NCBI RefSeq assembly: GCF_001808705.1
Contig: NZ_KV794251.1
Span: forward strand, 491 to 61,441
DNA length: 60,951 bases
Source: Streptococcus sp. HMSC074B11
GTDB taxonomy: Bacteria > Bacillota > Bacilli > Lactobacillales > Streptococcaceae
Reading direction: 5' to 3'
Under the pieces are notes generated by a model. The model was not told the DNA's origin. It worked only from the letters and a program-made list of their open reading frames with translations, and searched no databases. This document shows positions 27,345-36,981 of this stretch, one piece after another. A program made the position numbers and the translations under genes. Each line of letters opens with the position of its first letter. The first letter of the stretch is position 1.

Positions 27345-27605
27345 ATGGAACGCAATAATCGTAAAGTTCTTGTTGGACGTGTTGTATCTGACAAAATGGA
27401 CAAGACAATCACAGTTGTAGTTGAAACAAAACGTAACCACCCAGTCTATGGTAAACGTATTAACTACTCTAAAAAATACAAAGCACATGATGAAAACAAT
27501 GTTGCCAAAGAAGGCGATATCGTACGTATCATGGAAACTCGTCCGCTTTCAGCTACAAAACGTTTCCGTCTTGTAGAAGTCGTTGAAGAAGCGGTTATCA
27601 TCTAA
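27345..27605 (+). CDS. rpsQ: 30S ribosomal protein S17
   Basis: An 86-residue OB-fold ribosomal protein with [18 protein letters not shown] near the start and [16 protein letters not shown] near the end. AAGGAG site. Binds 16S rRNA early in assembly. Confidence 0.96.
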
Positions 27606-27630
27606 TCAAACCTGAAAGGAGAAAACTGAA

Positions 27631-27999
27631 ATGATTCAAACAGAAACTCGTTTGAAAGTCGCAGACAACAGCGGTGCACGCGAAATCTTGACTATCAAAG
27701 TTCTTGGTGGTTCTAAACGTAAATTTGCGAACATCGGTGATGTTATTGTGGCATCTGTAAAACAAGCTACTCCTGGTGGTGCGGTTAAAAAAGGTGACGT
27801 TGTAAAAGCAGTTATCGTTCGTACTAAATCAGGTGCTCGTCGTGCTGATGGTTCATACATCAAATTTGACGAAAACGCAGCAGTTATCATCCGTGAAGAT
27901 AAAACTCCTCGCGGAACACGTATCTTTGGCCCAGTTGCACGTGAATTGCGTGAAGGTGGCTTCATGAAGATCGTGTCACTTGCTCCAGAAGTACTTTAA
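27631..27999 (+). CDS. rplN: 50S ribosomal protein L14
   Basis: A 122-residue ribosomal protein: [18 protein letters not shown] at the start and [14 protein letters not shown] near 95-108. Forms an inter-subunit bridge. A hairpin-bearing 83-bp spacer follows. Confidence 0.97.
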   Translation: MIQTETRLKVADNSGAREILTIKVLGGSKRKFANIGDVIVASVKQATPGGAVKKGDVVKAVIVRTKSGARRADGSYIKFDENAAVIIREDKTPRGTRIFGPVARELREGGFMKIVSLAPEVL

Positions 28000-28082
28000 T
28001 TTTCACAGAGCAAAAACAAACAAACACAGTCCCCTGGCCTAGCCAGGGTGCCCATTGGGCGTAAGAATAAAAGGAGAAAAAA
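28000..28082 (+). other. Hairpin-bearing spacer between rplN and rplX
   Basis: 83 bp containing a strong CCCTGGC-CTA-GCCAGGG hairpin (28032-28048) followed at once by GCCC-ATT-GGGC (28050-28060). No T-tract. The GC-rich stems contrast with the AT-rich surroundings. The rplX ribosome-binding site AAAGGAG lies after them. Confidence 0.7.
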
Positions 28083-28388
28083 ATGTTTGTAAAAAAAGGC
28101 GACAAAGTTCGCGTAATCGCTGGTAAAGATAAGGGAACAGAAGCTGTTGTCCTTACTGCCCTTCCAAAAGTAAACAAAGTTATCGTTGAAGGTGTTAACA
28201 TCGTTAAGAAACACCAACGTCCAACTAACGAACTTCCTCAAGGTGGTATCATCGAGAAGGAAGCAGCTATCCACGTATCAAACGTTCAAGTTTTGGACAA
28301 AAACGGTGTAGCTGGTCGTGTTGGTTACAAATTTGTAGACGGTAAAAAAGTTCGCTACAACAAAAAATCAGGCGAAGTGCTTGATTAA
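28083..28388 (+). CDS. rplX: 50S ribosomal protein L24
   Basis: A 101-residue KOW-domain ribosomal protein ([17 protein letters not shown] near the start), an initiator of 50S assembly. AAAGGAG precedes the ATG. Confidence 0.97.
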
Positions 28389-28411
28389 TCACGAAGGAAA
28401 GGAGAAGTATA

Positions 28412-28954
28412 ATGGCAAATCGTTTAAAAGAAAAATATCTTAATGAAGTAGTTCCTGCATTGACAGAACAATTCAACTACTCATCAGTGATGGCTGTTCC
28501 TAAAGTAGATAAGATCGTTTTGAACATGGGTGTTGGTGAAGCTGTATCAAACGCTAAAAGCCTTGAAAAAGCTGCTGAAGAATTAGCACTTATCTCAGGT
28601 CAAAAACCACTTATCACTAAAGCTAAAAAATCTATCGCCGGCTTCCGTCTTCGTGAAGGTGTTGCGATCGGTGCAAAAGTTACCCTTCGTGGGGAACGTA
28701 TGTACGAATTCTTGGATAAATTGGTTTCAGTTTCACTTCCACGTGTACGTGACTTCCATGGTGTTCCAACAAAATCATTTGATGGACGCGGAAACTACAC
28801 ACTTGGTGTGAAAGAACAATTGATCTTCCCAGAAATCAACTTCGATGACGTTGACAAAACTCGTGGTCTTGACATCGTTATCGTAACTACTGCTAACACT
28901 GACGAAGAGTCACGTGCATTGCTTACAGGCCTTGGAATGCCTTTTGCAAAATAA
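28412..28954 (+). CDS. rplE: 50S ribosomal protein L5
   Basis: A 180-residue ribosomal protein with the L5 signature [18 protein letters not shown] near 30-47 and [20 protein letters not shown] at the C-terminus. It binds 5S rRNA. AAAGGAG site; 23 bp after rplX. Confidence 0.97.
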   Translation: MANRLKEKYLNEVVPALTEQFNYSSVMAVPKVDKIVLNMGVGEAVSNAKSLEKAAEELALISGQKPLITKAKKSIAGFRLREGVAIGAKVTLRGERMYEFLDKLVSVSLPRVRDFHGVPTKSFDGRGNYTLGVKEQLIFPEINFDDVDKTRGLDIVIVTTANTDEESRALLTGLGMPFAK

Positions 28955-28971
28955 TATAGGAGGTAAATCTA

Positions 28972-29157
28972 ATGGCTAAAAAATCAATGATTGCTAAGAA
29001 CAAACGTCCAGCGAAGTTCTCTACTCAAGCTTATACTCGTTGTGAAAAATGTGGTCGTCCACATTCAGTTTACCGCAAATTTAAACTTTGCCGTGTTTGC
29101 TTCCGTGAATTAGCTTACAAAGGACAAATTCCTGGTGTAACAAAAGCATCTTGGTAA
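28972..29157 (+). CDS. rpsN: 30S ribosomal protein S14, zinc-binding type
   Basis: A 61-residue S14 of the short, zinc-ribbon (C+) form: two CxxC pairs, CEKC and CRVC, near residues 24-43. The zinc-free longer form seen as an alternative in some Firmicutes is not in the window. AGGAGG precedes the ATG. A 211-bp hairpin-rich spacer follows. Confidence 0.96.
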
Positions 29158-29368
29158 TATCATGATACAAAGAGCGTAACAACCCCAGCAAAAATAGGAG
29201 ATTTGGTGCAGGAGCGATGCTCCAAGACAAATCTATCTTTTTTGCCCAGGTTGTAGCTCTTGTTCAAATGAGATTATCTTGTTTGAATGTGTCAATACTA
29301 TCTGAGCCCAGCTCAATCATTAACTAGCAAGTGCAACTTGCAAACTACTAGTAAGAGGAGAAAATAAA
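29158..29368 (+). other. 211-bp hairpin-rich spacer between rpsN and rpsH
   Basis: Contains a long nested inverted repeat (29171-29260): AGAGC/GCTCT, ACAACC/GGTTGT, GCAAAAATAG against ATCTTTTTTGC, AGATTTG/CAAATCT and GGAGC/GCTCC, nearly continuous over 90 nt. Three or four smaller hairpins follow: TTCAAA/TTTGAA, GAGC/GCTC, GCAAGT/ACTTGC and ACTAG/CTAGT. No coding frame with a ribosome-binding site. Most spacers in this operon are 10-25 bp, so this is exceptional. Confidence 0.75.
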
Positions 29369-29767
29369 ATGGTTATGACTGACCCAATCGCAGACTTCCT
29401 AACTCGTATTCGTAACGCTAACCAAGCAAAACACGAAGTACTTGAAGTACCTGCATCAAACATCAAAAAAGGGATTGCTGAAATCCTTAAACGCGAAGGT
29501 TTTGTTAAGAACGTAGAAATCATCGAAGATGACAAACAAGGCATCATCCGTGTATTCCTTAAATACGGACCAAACGGTGAAAAAGTTATCACTAACTTGA
29601 AACGTGTTTCTAAACCAGGACTTCGTGTCTATAAAAAACGTGAAGATCTTCCAAAAGTACTTAACGGTCTTGGAATTGCTATCCTTTCAACTTCAGAAGG
29701 TTTGCTTACTGATAAAGAAGCTCGCCAAAAGAACGTTGGTGGGGAAGTTATCGCTTACGTTTGGTAA
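29369..29767 (+). CDS. rpsH: 30S ribosomal protein S8
   Basis: A 132-residue ribosomal protein: [21 protein letters not shown] at the start (after an initial MV) and [19 protein letters not shown] near 98-116. S8 is a known translational regulator of the spc operon in Escherichia coli. AGAGGAG precedes the ATG. Confidence 0.97.
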   Translation: MVMTDPIADFLTRIRNANQAKHEVLEVPASNIKKGIAEILKREGFVKNVEIIEDDKQGIIRVFLKYGPNGEKVITNLKRVSKPGLRVYKKREDLPKVLNGLGIAILSTSEGLLTDKEARQKNVGGEVIAYVW

Positions 29768-29955
29768 TATTTAGCTCTCAATTTCTTTGTGACTCTTCGT
29801 TATCGTCTCTTGCCTAACCCAAAGTTATGCCTGCGAGACGATGCCTAGATTCACTTTCAAATTGAAACCTAAACGTTCCTTTAAATCGAGAAATCGATTT
29901 AGCCCCCGTGAAAACTGGCCGTCATGGCCTGACAATTTAACAGGAGAATAAAAAC
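29768..29955 (+). repeat. Hairpin-rich spacer between rpsH and rplF, related to the mnmA-leader element
   Basis: A 188-bp spacer. Imperfect outer arms TTTAGCTCTCAATTT (29770-29784) and AAATTGAAACCTAAA (29859-29873) pair at 13 of 15 positions. Inside, ATCGTCTC pairs with GAGACGAT. The core AAGTTATGCCTGCGA then CG and TGCCTA repeats the core at about 11259-11284 with three mismatches in 26. Further hairpins AAATCGA/TCGATTT and GGCC/GGCC follow before rplF. Confidence 0.6.
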
Positions 29956-30492
29956 ATGTCACGTATTGGTAATAAAGTTATCGTGTTGCCTGCTGGTGTT
30001 GAAATCACTAACAATGACAACGTTGTAACTGTAAAAGGACCTAAAGGAGAACTTACTCGTGAGTTCTCAAAAGATATTGAGATTCGTGTGGAAGGTACTG
30101 AAGTAACTCTTCACCGTCCAAACGATTCAAAAGAAATGAAAACTATCCACGGAACTACTCGTGCTCTTTTGAACAACATGGTTATTGGCGTATCAGAAGG
30201 ATTCAAGAAACAACTTGAAATGCGTGGGGTTGGTTACCGTGCACAACTTCAAGGATCAAAACTTGTTTTGGCTGTTGGTAAATCACATCCAGACGAAGTT
30301 GAAGCTCCAGAAGGAATTACTTTTGAACTTCCAAACCCAACAACAATCGTTGTTAGCGGAATTTCAAAAGAAGTAGTTGGTCAAACAGCTGCTTACGTAC
30401 GTAGCCTTCGTTCACCAGAACCATACAAAGGTAAAGGTATCCGTTACGTTGGCGAATACGTTCGTCTTAAAGAAGGTAAAACAGGTAAATAA
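29956..30492 (+). CDS. rplF: 50S ribosomal protein L6
   Basis: A 178-residue ribosomal protein: [17 protein letters not shown] start, and [18 protein letters not shown] signature near 153-170. Binds near the sarcin-ricin loop. AGGAG site before the ATG. Confidence 0.97.
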   Translation: MSRIGNKVIVLPAGVEITNNDNVVTVKGPKGELTREFSKDIEIRVEGTEVTLHRPNDSKEMKTIHGTTRALLNNMVIGVSEGFKKQLEMRGVGYRAQLQGSKLVLAVGKSHPDEVEAPEGITFELPNPTTIVVSGISKEVVGQTAAYVRSLRSPEPYKGKGIRYVGEYVRLKEGKTGK

Positions 30493-30575
30493 TATTGAGT
30501 GGTTGATTTTCAGCCACCAATATCATTTCCAACTTTGTGCATAGCACACGATTTAAAACTAAAGAGGTGAAAACT
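30493..30575 (+). other. Hairpin-bearing spacer between rplF and rplR
   Basis: 83 bp with ATATTG and TGGTTG pairing to CAGCCA and CAATAT (one bulge and wobbles), and TGTGC/GCACA. AGAGGTG before the GTG of rplR is the ribosome-binding site. No T-tract. Confidence 0.6.
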
Positions 30576-30932
30576 GTGATTTCTAAACCAGATAAAAACA
30601 AACTCCGCCAAAAACGCCACCGTCGCGTTCGCGGAAAACTCTCTGGAACTGCTGATCGCCCACGTTTGAACGTATTCCGTTCTAATACAGGCATCTACGC
30701 TCAAGTTATTGATGACGTAGCGGGTGTAACGCTCGCAAGTGCTTCAACTCTTGACAAAGAAGTTTCAAAAGGAACAAAAACTGAACAAGCCGTTGCTGTC
30801 GGTAAACTCGTTGCAGAACGTGCAAACGCTAAAGGTATTTCAGAAGTGGTGTTCGACCGCGGTGGATATCTATATCACGGACGTGTGAAAGCTTTGGCTG
30901 ATGCAGCTCGTGAAAACGGATTGAAATTCTAA
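30576..30932 (+). CDS. rplR: 50S ribosomal protein L18
   Basis: A 118-residue protein with start [20 protein letters not shown] and C-terminal [20 protein letters not shown]. The frame extends to 30537, but the GTG at 30576 has AGAGGTG upstream and yields the usual length. Binds 5S rRNA with L5. Confidence 0.95.
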
Positions 30933-30949
30933 TAGGAGGACACTAGAAA

Positions 30950-31444
30950 ATGGCATTTAAAGACAATGCAGTTGAATTAGAAGAACGCGTAGTTGCTGTT
31001 AACCGTGTTACTAAAGTTGTTAAAGGTGGACGTCGTCTTCGTTTTGCAGCTCTTGTAGTCGTTGGTGACCACAATGGTCGCGTAGGATTTGGTACTGGTA
31101 AAGCTCAAGAAGTTCCAGAAGCAATCCGCAAAGCAGTAGAAGATGCTAAGAAAAACTTGATCGAAGTTCCTATGGTTGGAACAACAATCCCACACGAAGT
31201 TATTTCAGAATTCGGTGGAGCTAAAGTATTGTTGAAACCAGCTGTAGAAGGTTCTGGGGTTGCCGCTGGTGGTGCTGTTCGTGCCGTTATCGAGTTGGCA
31301 GGTGTAGCTGATGTTACATCTAAATCTCTTGGCTCAAATACTCCAATCAACATTGTTCGCGCAACTGTTGAAGGTTTGAAACAATTGAAACGCGCTGAAG
31401 AAGTTGCTGCCCTTCGTGGTATTTCAGTTTCTGATTTGGCATAA
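30950..31444 (+). CDS. rpsE: 30S ribosomal protein S5
   Basis: A 164-residue ribosomal protein: [19 protein letters not shown] (double-stranded-RNA-binding-like N-terminal domain) and [18 protein letters not shown] in the C-terminal half. Involved in decoding accuracy. AGGAGG precedes the ATG. Confidence 0.97.
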   Translation: MAFKDNAVELEERVVAVNRVTKVVKGGRRLRFAALVVVGDHNGRVGFGTGKAQEVPEAIRKAVEDAKKNLIEVPMVGTTIPHEVISEFGGAKVLLKPAVEGSGVAAGGAVRAVIELAGVADVTSKSLGSNTPINIVRATVEGLKQLKRAEEVAALRGISVSDLA

Positions 31445-31457
31445 GAAAGGGGATAAA

Positions 31458-31640
31458 ATGGCTCAAATTAAAATTACTTTGACTAAGTCTCCAATCGGAC
31501 GCATTCCATCACAACGTAAAACTGTTGTAGCACTTGGACTTGGCAAATTGAACAGCTCTGTTATTAAAGAAGATAACGCTGCAATTCGTGGTATGATCAC
31601 GGCAGTATCTCACTTGGTAACAGTTGAAGAAGTAAACTAA
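31458..31640 (+). CDS. rpmD: 50S ribosomal protein L30
   Basis: A 60-residue ribosomal protein ([20 protein letters not shown] then LGLGKLN). The ATG at 31458, preceded by AAAGGGG, is chosen over the upstream in-frame start at 31404, which lies inside rpsE. Confidence 0.95.
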   Translation: MAQIKITLTKSPIGRIPSQRKTVVALGLGKLNSSVIKEDNAAIRGMITAVSHLVTVEEVN

Positions 31641-31786
31641 TGAAATTTTAGGGGATGTGCAGTATACCATCCCCTAAAACTAGATATAGTCATCTCTGAT
31701 GACAAAGGTATAGGCGAGTTGATAGGAGAGACAACCTTTTCTCTCTTATTGGCGCTAGCATTTTACAAAAGAGGAGAAAATATATA
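31641..31786 (+). other. Hairpin-bearing spacer between rpmD and rplO
   Basis: 146 bp containing a perfect 11-bp stem TTTTAGGGGAT / ATCCCCTAAAA (31646-31656 with 31669-31679, 12-nt loop), and a second hairpin GAGAG/CTCTC further on. The first stem resembles a terminator but is followed by CTAGATATAG rather than a T-tract. Confidence 0.7.
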
Positions 31787-32227
31787 ATGAAACTTCATGA
31801 ATTGAAACCTGCAGAAGGTTCTCGTAAAACTCGTAACCGTGTTGGTCGTGGTACTTCATCAGGTAACGGTAAAACATCTGGTCGTGGTCAAAAAGGTCAA
31901 AAAGCTCGTAGCGGTGGCGGAGTACGTCTTGGTTTTGAAGGTGGACAAACTCCATTGTTCCGTCGTCTTCCAAAACGTGGATTCACTAACATCAACGCTA
32001 AAGAATATGCAATTGTTAACCTTGACCAATTGAACGTCTTTGAAGATGGTGCAGAAGTAACTCCAGTTGTTCTTATCGAATCAGGAATTGTTAAAGCTGA
32101 AAAATCAGGCATCAAGATTCTTGGTAACGGTGAGTTGACTAAGAAATTGTCTGTAAAAGCAGCTAAATTCTCTAAATCAGCTGAAGAAGCTATCACTGCT
32201 AAAGGTGGTTCAGTAGAAGTCATCTAA
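31787..32227 (+). CDS. rplO: 50S ribosomal protein L15
   Basis: A 146-residue ribosomal protein with the glycine/arginine-rich N-terminal tail ([19 protein letters not shown]) typical of L15. AGAGGAG site. It lies 12 bp before secY, so ribosome and translocon synthesis are coupled. Confidence 0.97.
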   Translation: MKLHELKPAEGSRKTRNRVGRGTSSGNGKTSGRGQKGQKARSGGGVRLGFEGGQTPLFRRLPKRGFTNINAKEYAIVNLDQLNVFEDGAEVTPVVLIESGIVKAEKSGIKILGNGELTKKLSVKAAKFSKSAEEAITAKGGSVEVI

Positions 32228-32239
32228 GAGAGGTGACCT

Positions 32240-33550
32240 ATGTTTTTTAAATTATTGAGAGAAGCCTTCAAAGTTAAGCAAGTTCGATCAAAAATTCTTT
32301 TTACAATTTTTATCGTCTTTGTCTTCCGTATCGGGACTAGCATTACGGTTCCATGGGTGAATGCCAATAGCTTGAATGCTTTGAGTGGTCTATCTTTTCT
32401 AAATATGTTAAGTTTGGTGTCTGGTAATGCCATGAAAAACTTTTCAGTTTTTGCACTTGGTGTTAGTCCATACATTACTGCTTCTATCGTTGTCCAACTT
32501 TTACAAATGGATTTATTACCAAAGTTTGTAGAGTGGGGTAAACAAGGGGAAGTTGGTCGTAGAAAATTGAACCAGGCAACACGATATATTGCCCTTGTTC
32601 TTGCATTCGTGCAATCTATCGGAATTACAGCTGGTTTTAATGCTTTATCTGGAGCCAAACTTTTGACTGTTCCTCTAACACCACAAGTTTTCCTTGTGAT
32701 TGGAGCAATCCTAACAGCGGGTAGTATGATTGTAACTTGGTTGGGAGAGCAAATTACTGATAAGGGTTATGGGAATGGTGTTTCCATGATTATCTTTGCG
32801 GGGATTGTTGCTTCAATTCCTGATATGATCAAGGGTATCTATGTTGACTATTTTGTCAACGTACCAAGCGACCGCTTGACTTCATCCCTCATTTTTGTTG
32901 CTATCTTAATCGTAGCAGTCTTATTGATTGTTTACTTTACAACTTATGTTCAACAAGCTGAATATAAGATACCAATTCAGTATACTAAGGTAGCACAAGG
33001 AGCACCGTCAAGTTCCTATCTTCCATTGAAGATTAACCCTGCAGGAGTTATTCCAGTTATCTTTGCTAGCTCAATTACAGCAGCACCAGCGGCAATTTTA
33101 CAATTTGTAAGTGCATCTGGTCTTGATTGGGCCTGGGTACGTAGTGCTCAGGAGTTACTATCTACAACAGCTCCTACAGGTATCGCTTTGTACGCTCTGT
33201 TGATTATCCTCTTTACATTCTTCTATACATTTGTACAGATTAATCCAGAGAAGGCAGCAGAAAATTTGCAAAAGAGCGGTGCTTATATCCACGGTGTCCG
33301 TCCTGGTAAAGGGACAGAAGAGTATATGTCAAAACTTCTTCGTCGTCTCGCAACAGTCGGCTCCCTCTTCTTAGGTGTTATTTCTATTTTACCTATTGTA
33401 GCTAAGGATTTATTCGGTCTTTCAGAAGTAGTTGCTTTTGGGGGAACAAGTCTTTTGATTATTATCTCAACAGGTATTGAAGGAATTAAACAATTGGAAG
33501 GTTATTTATTGAAACGTAAGTATGTTGGTTTCATGAATACAACAGAATAA
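32240..33550 (+). CDS. secY: Protein translocase subunit SecY
   Basis: A 436-residue pore subunit of the Sec translocon with ten membrane segments. The conserved SecY segments SILTAGSMIVTWLGEQITD-like (near 170-185) and YGNGVSMIIFAGI are present, and a cytoplasmic loop carries RPGKGTEEYM. AGAGGTG precedes the ATG. Normal length; last gene before the adk gap. Confidence 0.97.
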   Translation: MFFKLLREAFKVKQVRSKILFTIFIVFVFRIGTSITVPWVNANSLNALSGLSFLNMLSLVSGNAMKNFSVFALGVSPYITASIVVQLLQMDLLPKFVEWGKQGEVGRRKLNQATRYIALVLAFVQSIGITAGFNALSGAKLLTVPLTPQVFLVIGAILTAGSMIVTWLGEQITDKGYGNGVSMIIFAGIVASIPDMIKGIYVDYFVNVPSDRLTSSLIFVAILIVAVLLIVYFTTYVQQAEYKIPIQYTKVAQGAPSSSYLPLKINPAGVIPVIFASSITAAPAAILQFVSASGLDWAWVRSAQELLSTTAPTGIALYALLIILFTFFYTFVQINPEKAAENLQKSGAYIHGVRPGKGTEEYMSKLLRRLATVGSLFLGVISILPIVAKDLFGLSEVVAFGGTSLLIIISTGIEGIKQLEGYLLKRKYVGFMNTTE

Positions 33551-33705
33551 TTGTAATAGAAAAGAAAATTCACTATTGCTCAGAGAGTGGAGTTTAAAAA
33601 TCAAAGACCTTGTCAGATTTTTATCTCCTCTCTTCTATTTTGTTTTTAAATAGGAGTTGAAATGAATTTTTGCTTCTATTTAAAAATAAAAAAGGAGTTT
33701 GAATC
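33551..33705 (+). other. Spacer between secY and adk
   Basis: 155 bp. A perfect 11-bp inverted repeat TTTTTAAATAG / CTATTTAAAAA (33643-33653 with 33676-33686) lies just before the adk ribosome-binding site. An AGAGAG...CTCTCT pairing lies upstream. No promoter is clear enough to call. Confidence 0.6.
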
Positions 33706-34344
33706 ATGAATCTTTTGATTATGGGCTTACCTGGTGCAGGTAAGGGTACACAAGCAGCAAGAATTGTTGAACAATTCCATGTTGCTCATATCTCAACAGG
33801 TGATATGTTCCGTGCGGCAATGGCTAACCAAACTGAAATGGGTGTCTTAGCTAAGTCTTATATCGACAAAGGCGAGTTAGTTCCAGATGAAGTTACAAAC
33901 GGAATCGTTAAAGAACGTTTGGCTCAAGATGACATTAAGGAAAAAGGATTCCTCTTAGACGGTTTCCCTCGTACCATTGAACAAGCCCACGCTTTGGATC
34001 AAATTTTGGTAGACCTTGGTCTTGAACTTGAGGGTGTAATCAATATTGAAGTGGATCCATCATGTCTACTCGAACGTTTGAGTGGTCGTATCATTCACCG
34101 TGAAACTGGCGAAACTTTCCACAAAGTTTTCAACCCACCAGTTGATTACAAAGAAGAAGACTACTATCAGCGTGAAGATGACAAACCTGAAACAGTAAAA
34201 CGTCGTTTGGATGTCAATATTGCCCAAGGTGAACCGATTATTGCCCACTATCGTGCTAAAGGTTTGGTACATGATATCGAAGGTAATCAAGATATCAATG
34301 ATGTTTTTGCAGATATCGAAAAAGTATTGACAAATTTGAAATAA
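33706..34344 (+). CDS. adk: Adenylate kinase
   Basis: A 212-residue enzyme that interconverts ATP + AMP and 2 ADP. The P-loop GLPGAGKGT is at residues 7-15, DGFPRT is near 84-89, and the long LID domain (about 122-160) lacks the four zinc Cys found in many Gram-positives, as usual in streptococci. AAAGGAG precedes the ATG. The position after secY is the conserved one. Confidence 0.97.
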   Translation: MNLLIMGLPGAGKGTQAARIVEQFHVAHISTGDMFRAAMANQTEMGVLAKSYIDKGELVPDEVTNGIVKERLAQDDIKEKGFLLDGFPRTIEQAHALDQILVDLGLELEGVINIEVDPSCLLERLSGRIIHRETGETFHKVFNPPVDYKEEDYYQREDDKPETVKRRLDVNIAQGEPIIAHYRAKGLVHDIEGNQDINDVFADIEKVLTNLK

Positions 34345-34359
34345 AAGCGTTTTTCATGC

Positions 34360-34388
34360 TTGCAAAATGTCTCTACAAATGTTATACT
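34360..34388 (+). promoter_or_regulatory. Internal promoter before infA
   Basis: TTGCAA at 34360-34365, a 17-bp spacer and TATACT at 34383-34388 with an upstream TG (extended -10). It can drive infA, rpmJ, rpsM, rpsK, rpoA and rplQ separately from the S10 promoter. Confidence 0.7.
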
Positions 34389-34461
34389 GAATTAGTCTGA
34401 CTTATAATTGTTGTCTCTGTGTCTAGAGGCATCAAATCGAAATTTATGGAGGTACTTTTGC

Positions 34462-34680
34462 GTGGCAAAAGACGATGTGATTGAAGTTGAAGGTAAAGTA
34501 GTTGATACTATGCCGAATGCAATGTTTACGGTTGAACTTGAAAATGGACATCAGATTTTAGCAACAGTTTCTGGTAAAATTCGTAAAAACTATATTCGTA
34601 TTTTAGCGGGAGATCGTGTTACTGTCGAAATGAGTCCATATGACTTGACACGTGGACGTATCACTTACCGCTTTAAATAA
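34462..34680 (+). CDS. infA: Translation initiation factor IF-1
   Basis: A 72-residue S1/OB-fold protein ([20 protein letters not shown]). The frame extends to 34408, but the GTG at 34462 follows GGAGG by 11 bases and gives the exact IF-1 length. It occupies the ribosomal A site during initiation. Confidence 0.96.
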   Translation: MAKDDVIEVEGKVVDTMPNAMFTVELENGHQILATVSGKIRKNYIRILAGDRVTVEMSPYDLTRGRITYRFK

Positions 34681-34704
34681 TCGAAAAACTTGGAGGGATA
34701 AGAA

Positions 34705-34821
34705 ATGAAAGTAAGACCATCGGTCAAACCAATTTGCGAATACTGTAAAGTTATTCGTCGTAATGGTCGTGTTATGGTAATTTGCCCAGCAAATCCAAAA
34801 CACAAACAACGTCAAGGATAA
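34705..34821 (+). CDS. rpmJ: 50S ribosomal protein L36
   Basis: A 38-residue zinc-type L36: start [11 protein letters not shown], then CEYCKV, and [12 protein letters not shown] at the end with the C-x2-C, Cys and His zinc ligands (residues 11, 14, 27 and 32). GGAGGG lies eight bases upstream. Conserved position between infA and rpsM. Confidence 0.95.
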
Positions 34822-34838
34822 GATAGAAAGGAGAAAAC

Positions 34839-35204
34839 ATGGCTCGTATTGCTGGAGTTGACATTCCAAATGACAAACGCGTAGTAATTTCATTGACTTA
34901 TGTGTACGGTATCGGACTTCCAACATCTAAGAAAATCTTGGCAGCTGCTGGAATTTCAGAAGATGTACGTGTTCGCGATCTTACACCAGATCAAGAAGAT
35001 GCTATCCGTCGTGAAGTGGATGCAATTAAAGTTGAAGGTGACCTTCGTCGTGAAGTTAACTTGAACATCAAACGTTTGATGGAAATCGGTTCATACCGTG
35101 GTATCCGTCACCGTCGTGGACTTCCTGTCCGTGGACAAAACACTAAAAACAACGCTCGCACTCGTAAAGGTAAAGCTGTTGCGATTGCTGGTAAGAAAAA
35201 ATAA
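34839..35204 (+). CDS. rpsM: 30S ribosomal protein S13
   Basis: A 121-residue ribosomal protein: [19 protein letters not shown] start and the basic tail [20 protein letters not shown]. It contacts the P-site tRNA and 50S subunit. AAAGGAG site. Confidence 0.97.
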   Translation: MARIAGVDIPNDKRVVISLTYVYGIGLPTSKKILAAAGISEDVRVRDLTPDQEDAIRREVDAIKVEGDLRREVNLNIKRLMEIGSYRGIRHRRGLPVRGQNTKNNARTRKGKAVAIAGKKK

Positions 35205-35221
35205 TATAGGAGGTAAAAGTC

Positions 35222-35605
35222 TTGGCTAAACCAACACGTAAACGTCGTGTGAAAAAGAATATCGAATCTGGTATTGCTCATATTCACGCTACATTTAATA
35301 ACACTATTGTTATGATTACTGATGTGCATGGTAATGCAATTGCTTGGTCATCAGCTGGTGCTCTTGGTTTCAAAGGTTCTCGTAAATCTACACCATTTGC
35401 TGCTCAAATGGCTTCAGAAGCTGCTGCTAAATCTGCACAAGAACACGGTCTTAAGTCAGTTGAAGTTACTGTTAAAGGTCCAGGTTCTGGTCGTGAGTCA
35501 GCTATTCGTGCTCTTGCTGCCGCTGGTCTTGAAGTAACAGCAATTCGTGATGTGACTCCAGTGCCACACAATGGTGCTCGTCCTCCAAAACGTCGCCGTG
35601 TATAA
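35222..35605 (+). CDS. rpsK: 30S ribosomal protein S11
   Basis: A 127-residue ribosomal protein beginning at a TTG codon (AGGAGG seven bases upstream) with [20 protein letters not shown]. The C-terminus [17 protein letters not shown] is the S11 signature. Use of TTG may lower its translation relative to neighbours. Confidence 0.95.
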
Positions 35606-35647
35606 TCATAACCTTACACTGCTTTTCGTTTAAGAGGGAGTAACTAA

Positions 35648-36583
35648 ATGATCGAGTTTGAAAAACCAAATATAACAAAAATTGATGAAAATAAAGATTA
35701 TGGCAAGTTTGTAATCGAACCGCTTGAACGTGGTTATGGTACAACACTTGGTAACTCTCTTCGTCGTGTACTTCTAGCTTCTCTTCCAGGGGCTGCTGTA
35801 ACATCTATCAATATCGAAGGTGTATTGCATGAATTTGATACAGTTCCAGGTGTTCGCGAAGACGTGATGCAAATCATTCTGAACATCAAAGGTATTGCAG
35901 TAAAATCTTATGTTAAAGACGAAAAGATCATTGAACTAGATGTGCAAGGTCCTGCTGAAATTACAGCTGGAGATATCTTGACAGATAGCGACATTGAAAT
36001 TGTAAATCCAGATCATTATCTCTTTACAATCGGTGAAGGTTCTTCTCTAAGAGCGACAATGACTGTTAACAGTGGTCGTGGATATGTACCTGCTGATGAA
36101 AATAAAAAAGATAATGCACCAGTTGGAACACTTGCTGTAGATTCTATTTATACACCAGTTACAAAAGTCAACTATCAAGTTGAACCTGCTCGTGTAGGTA
36201 GCAATGATGGTTTCGACAAATTAACCCTTGAAATCTTGACTAATGGAACAATTATTCCAGAAGATGCTTTAGGGCTTTCAGCACGTATCTTGACAGAGCA
36301 TCTTGATTTGTTTACAAATCTTACAGAGATTGCTAAGTCAGCAGAAGTGATGAAAGAAGCTGATACTGAATCGGACGACCGTATCTTGGAACGTACGATT
36401 GAGGAACTTGACTTGTCTGTGCGCTCATACAACTGTTTGAAACGTGCCGGTATCAATACTGTGCATGATTTGACAGAAAAATCTGAAGCAGAGATGATGA
36501 AAGTAAGAAATCTTGGACGCAAGAGTTTGGAAGAAGTGAAAGTCAAACTCATTGATTTGGGTCTTGGATTAAAAGATAAATAA
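35648..36583 (+). CDS. rpoA: RNA polymerase alpha subunit
   Basis: A 311-residue subunit. The N-terminal dimerisation domain (about 1-230) carries [17 protein letters not shown]-like motif near 30-45, and the C-terminal domain (about 250-311) contains [17 protein letters not shown] and [10 protein letters not shown], which contact UP elements and activators. GAGGGAG precedes the ATG. Confidence 0.97.
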   Translation: MIEFEKPNITKIDENKDYGKFVIEPLERGYGTTLGNSLRRVLLASLPGAAVTSINIEGVLHEFDTVPGVREDVMQIILNIKGIAVKSYVKDEKIIELDVQGPAEITAGDILTDSDIEIVNPDHYLFTIGEGSSLRATMTVNSGRGYVPADENKKDNAPVGTLAVDSIYTPVTKVNYQVEPARVGSNDGFDKLTLEILTNGTIIPEDALGLSARILTEHLDLFTNLTEIAKSAEVMKEADTESDDRILERTIEELDLSVRSYNCLKRAGINTVHDLTEKSEAEMMKVRNLGRKSLEEVKVKLIDLGLGLKDK

Positions 36584-36594
36584 AGGAGGAATAA

Positions 36595-36981
36595 ATGGCT
36601 TACCGTAAACTAGGACGCACTAGCTCACAACGTAAAGCAATGCTTCGCGATTTGACAACTGACCTTTTGATCAACGAATCAATCGTGACAACTGAAGCTC
36701 GTGCTAAAGAAATCCGTAAAACTGTTGAAAAAATGATTACTCTAGGTAAACGTGGTGATTTGCATGCACGTCGTCAAGCAGCTGCTTTTGTACGTAATGA
36801 AATCGCATCTGAAAACTATGATGAAGCAACTGATAAGTACACTTCTACTACAGCACTTCAAAAATTGTTCTCAGAAATCGCACCTCGTTATGCTGAGCGT
36901 AACGGTGGATACACTCGTATCCTTAAAACTGAACCACGTCGTGGTGATGCAGCGCCAATGGCGATCATCGAATTAGTATAA
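36595..36981 (+). CDS. rplQ: 50S ribosomal protein L17
   Basis: A 128-residue ribosomal protein ([20 protein letters not shown] start). Last gene of the alpha operon; AAAGGAGG precedes the ATG. Followed by a 465-bp gene-free region with two structured segments and a terminator. Confidence 0.97.
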   Translation: MAYRKLGRTSSQRKAMLRDLTTDLLINESIVTTEARAKEIRKTVEKMITLGKRGDLHARRQAAAFVRNEIASENYDEATDKYTSTTALQKLFSEIAPRYAERNGGYTRILKTEPRRGDAAPMAIIELV

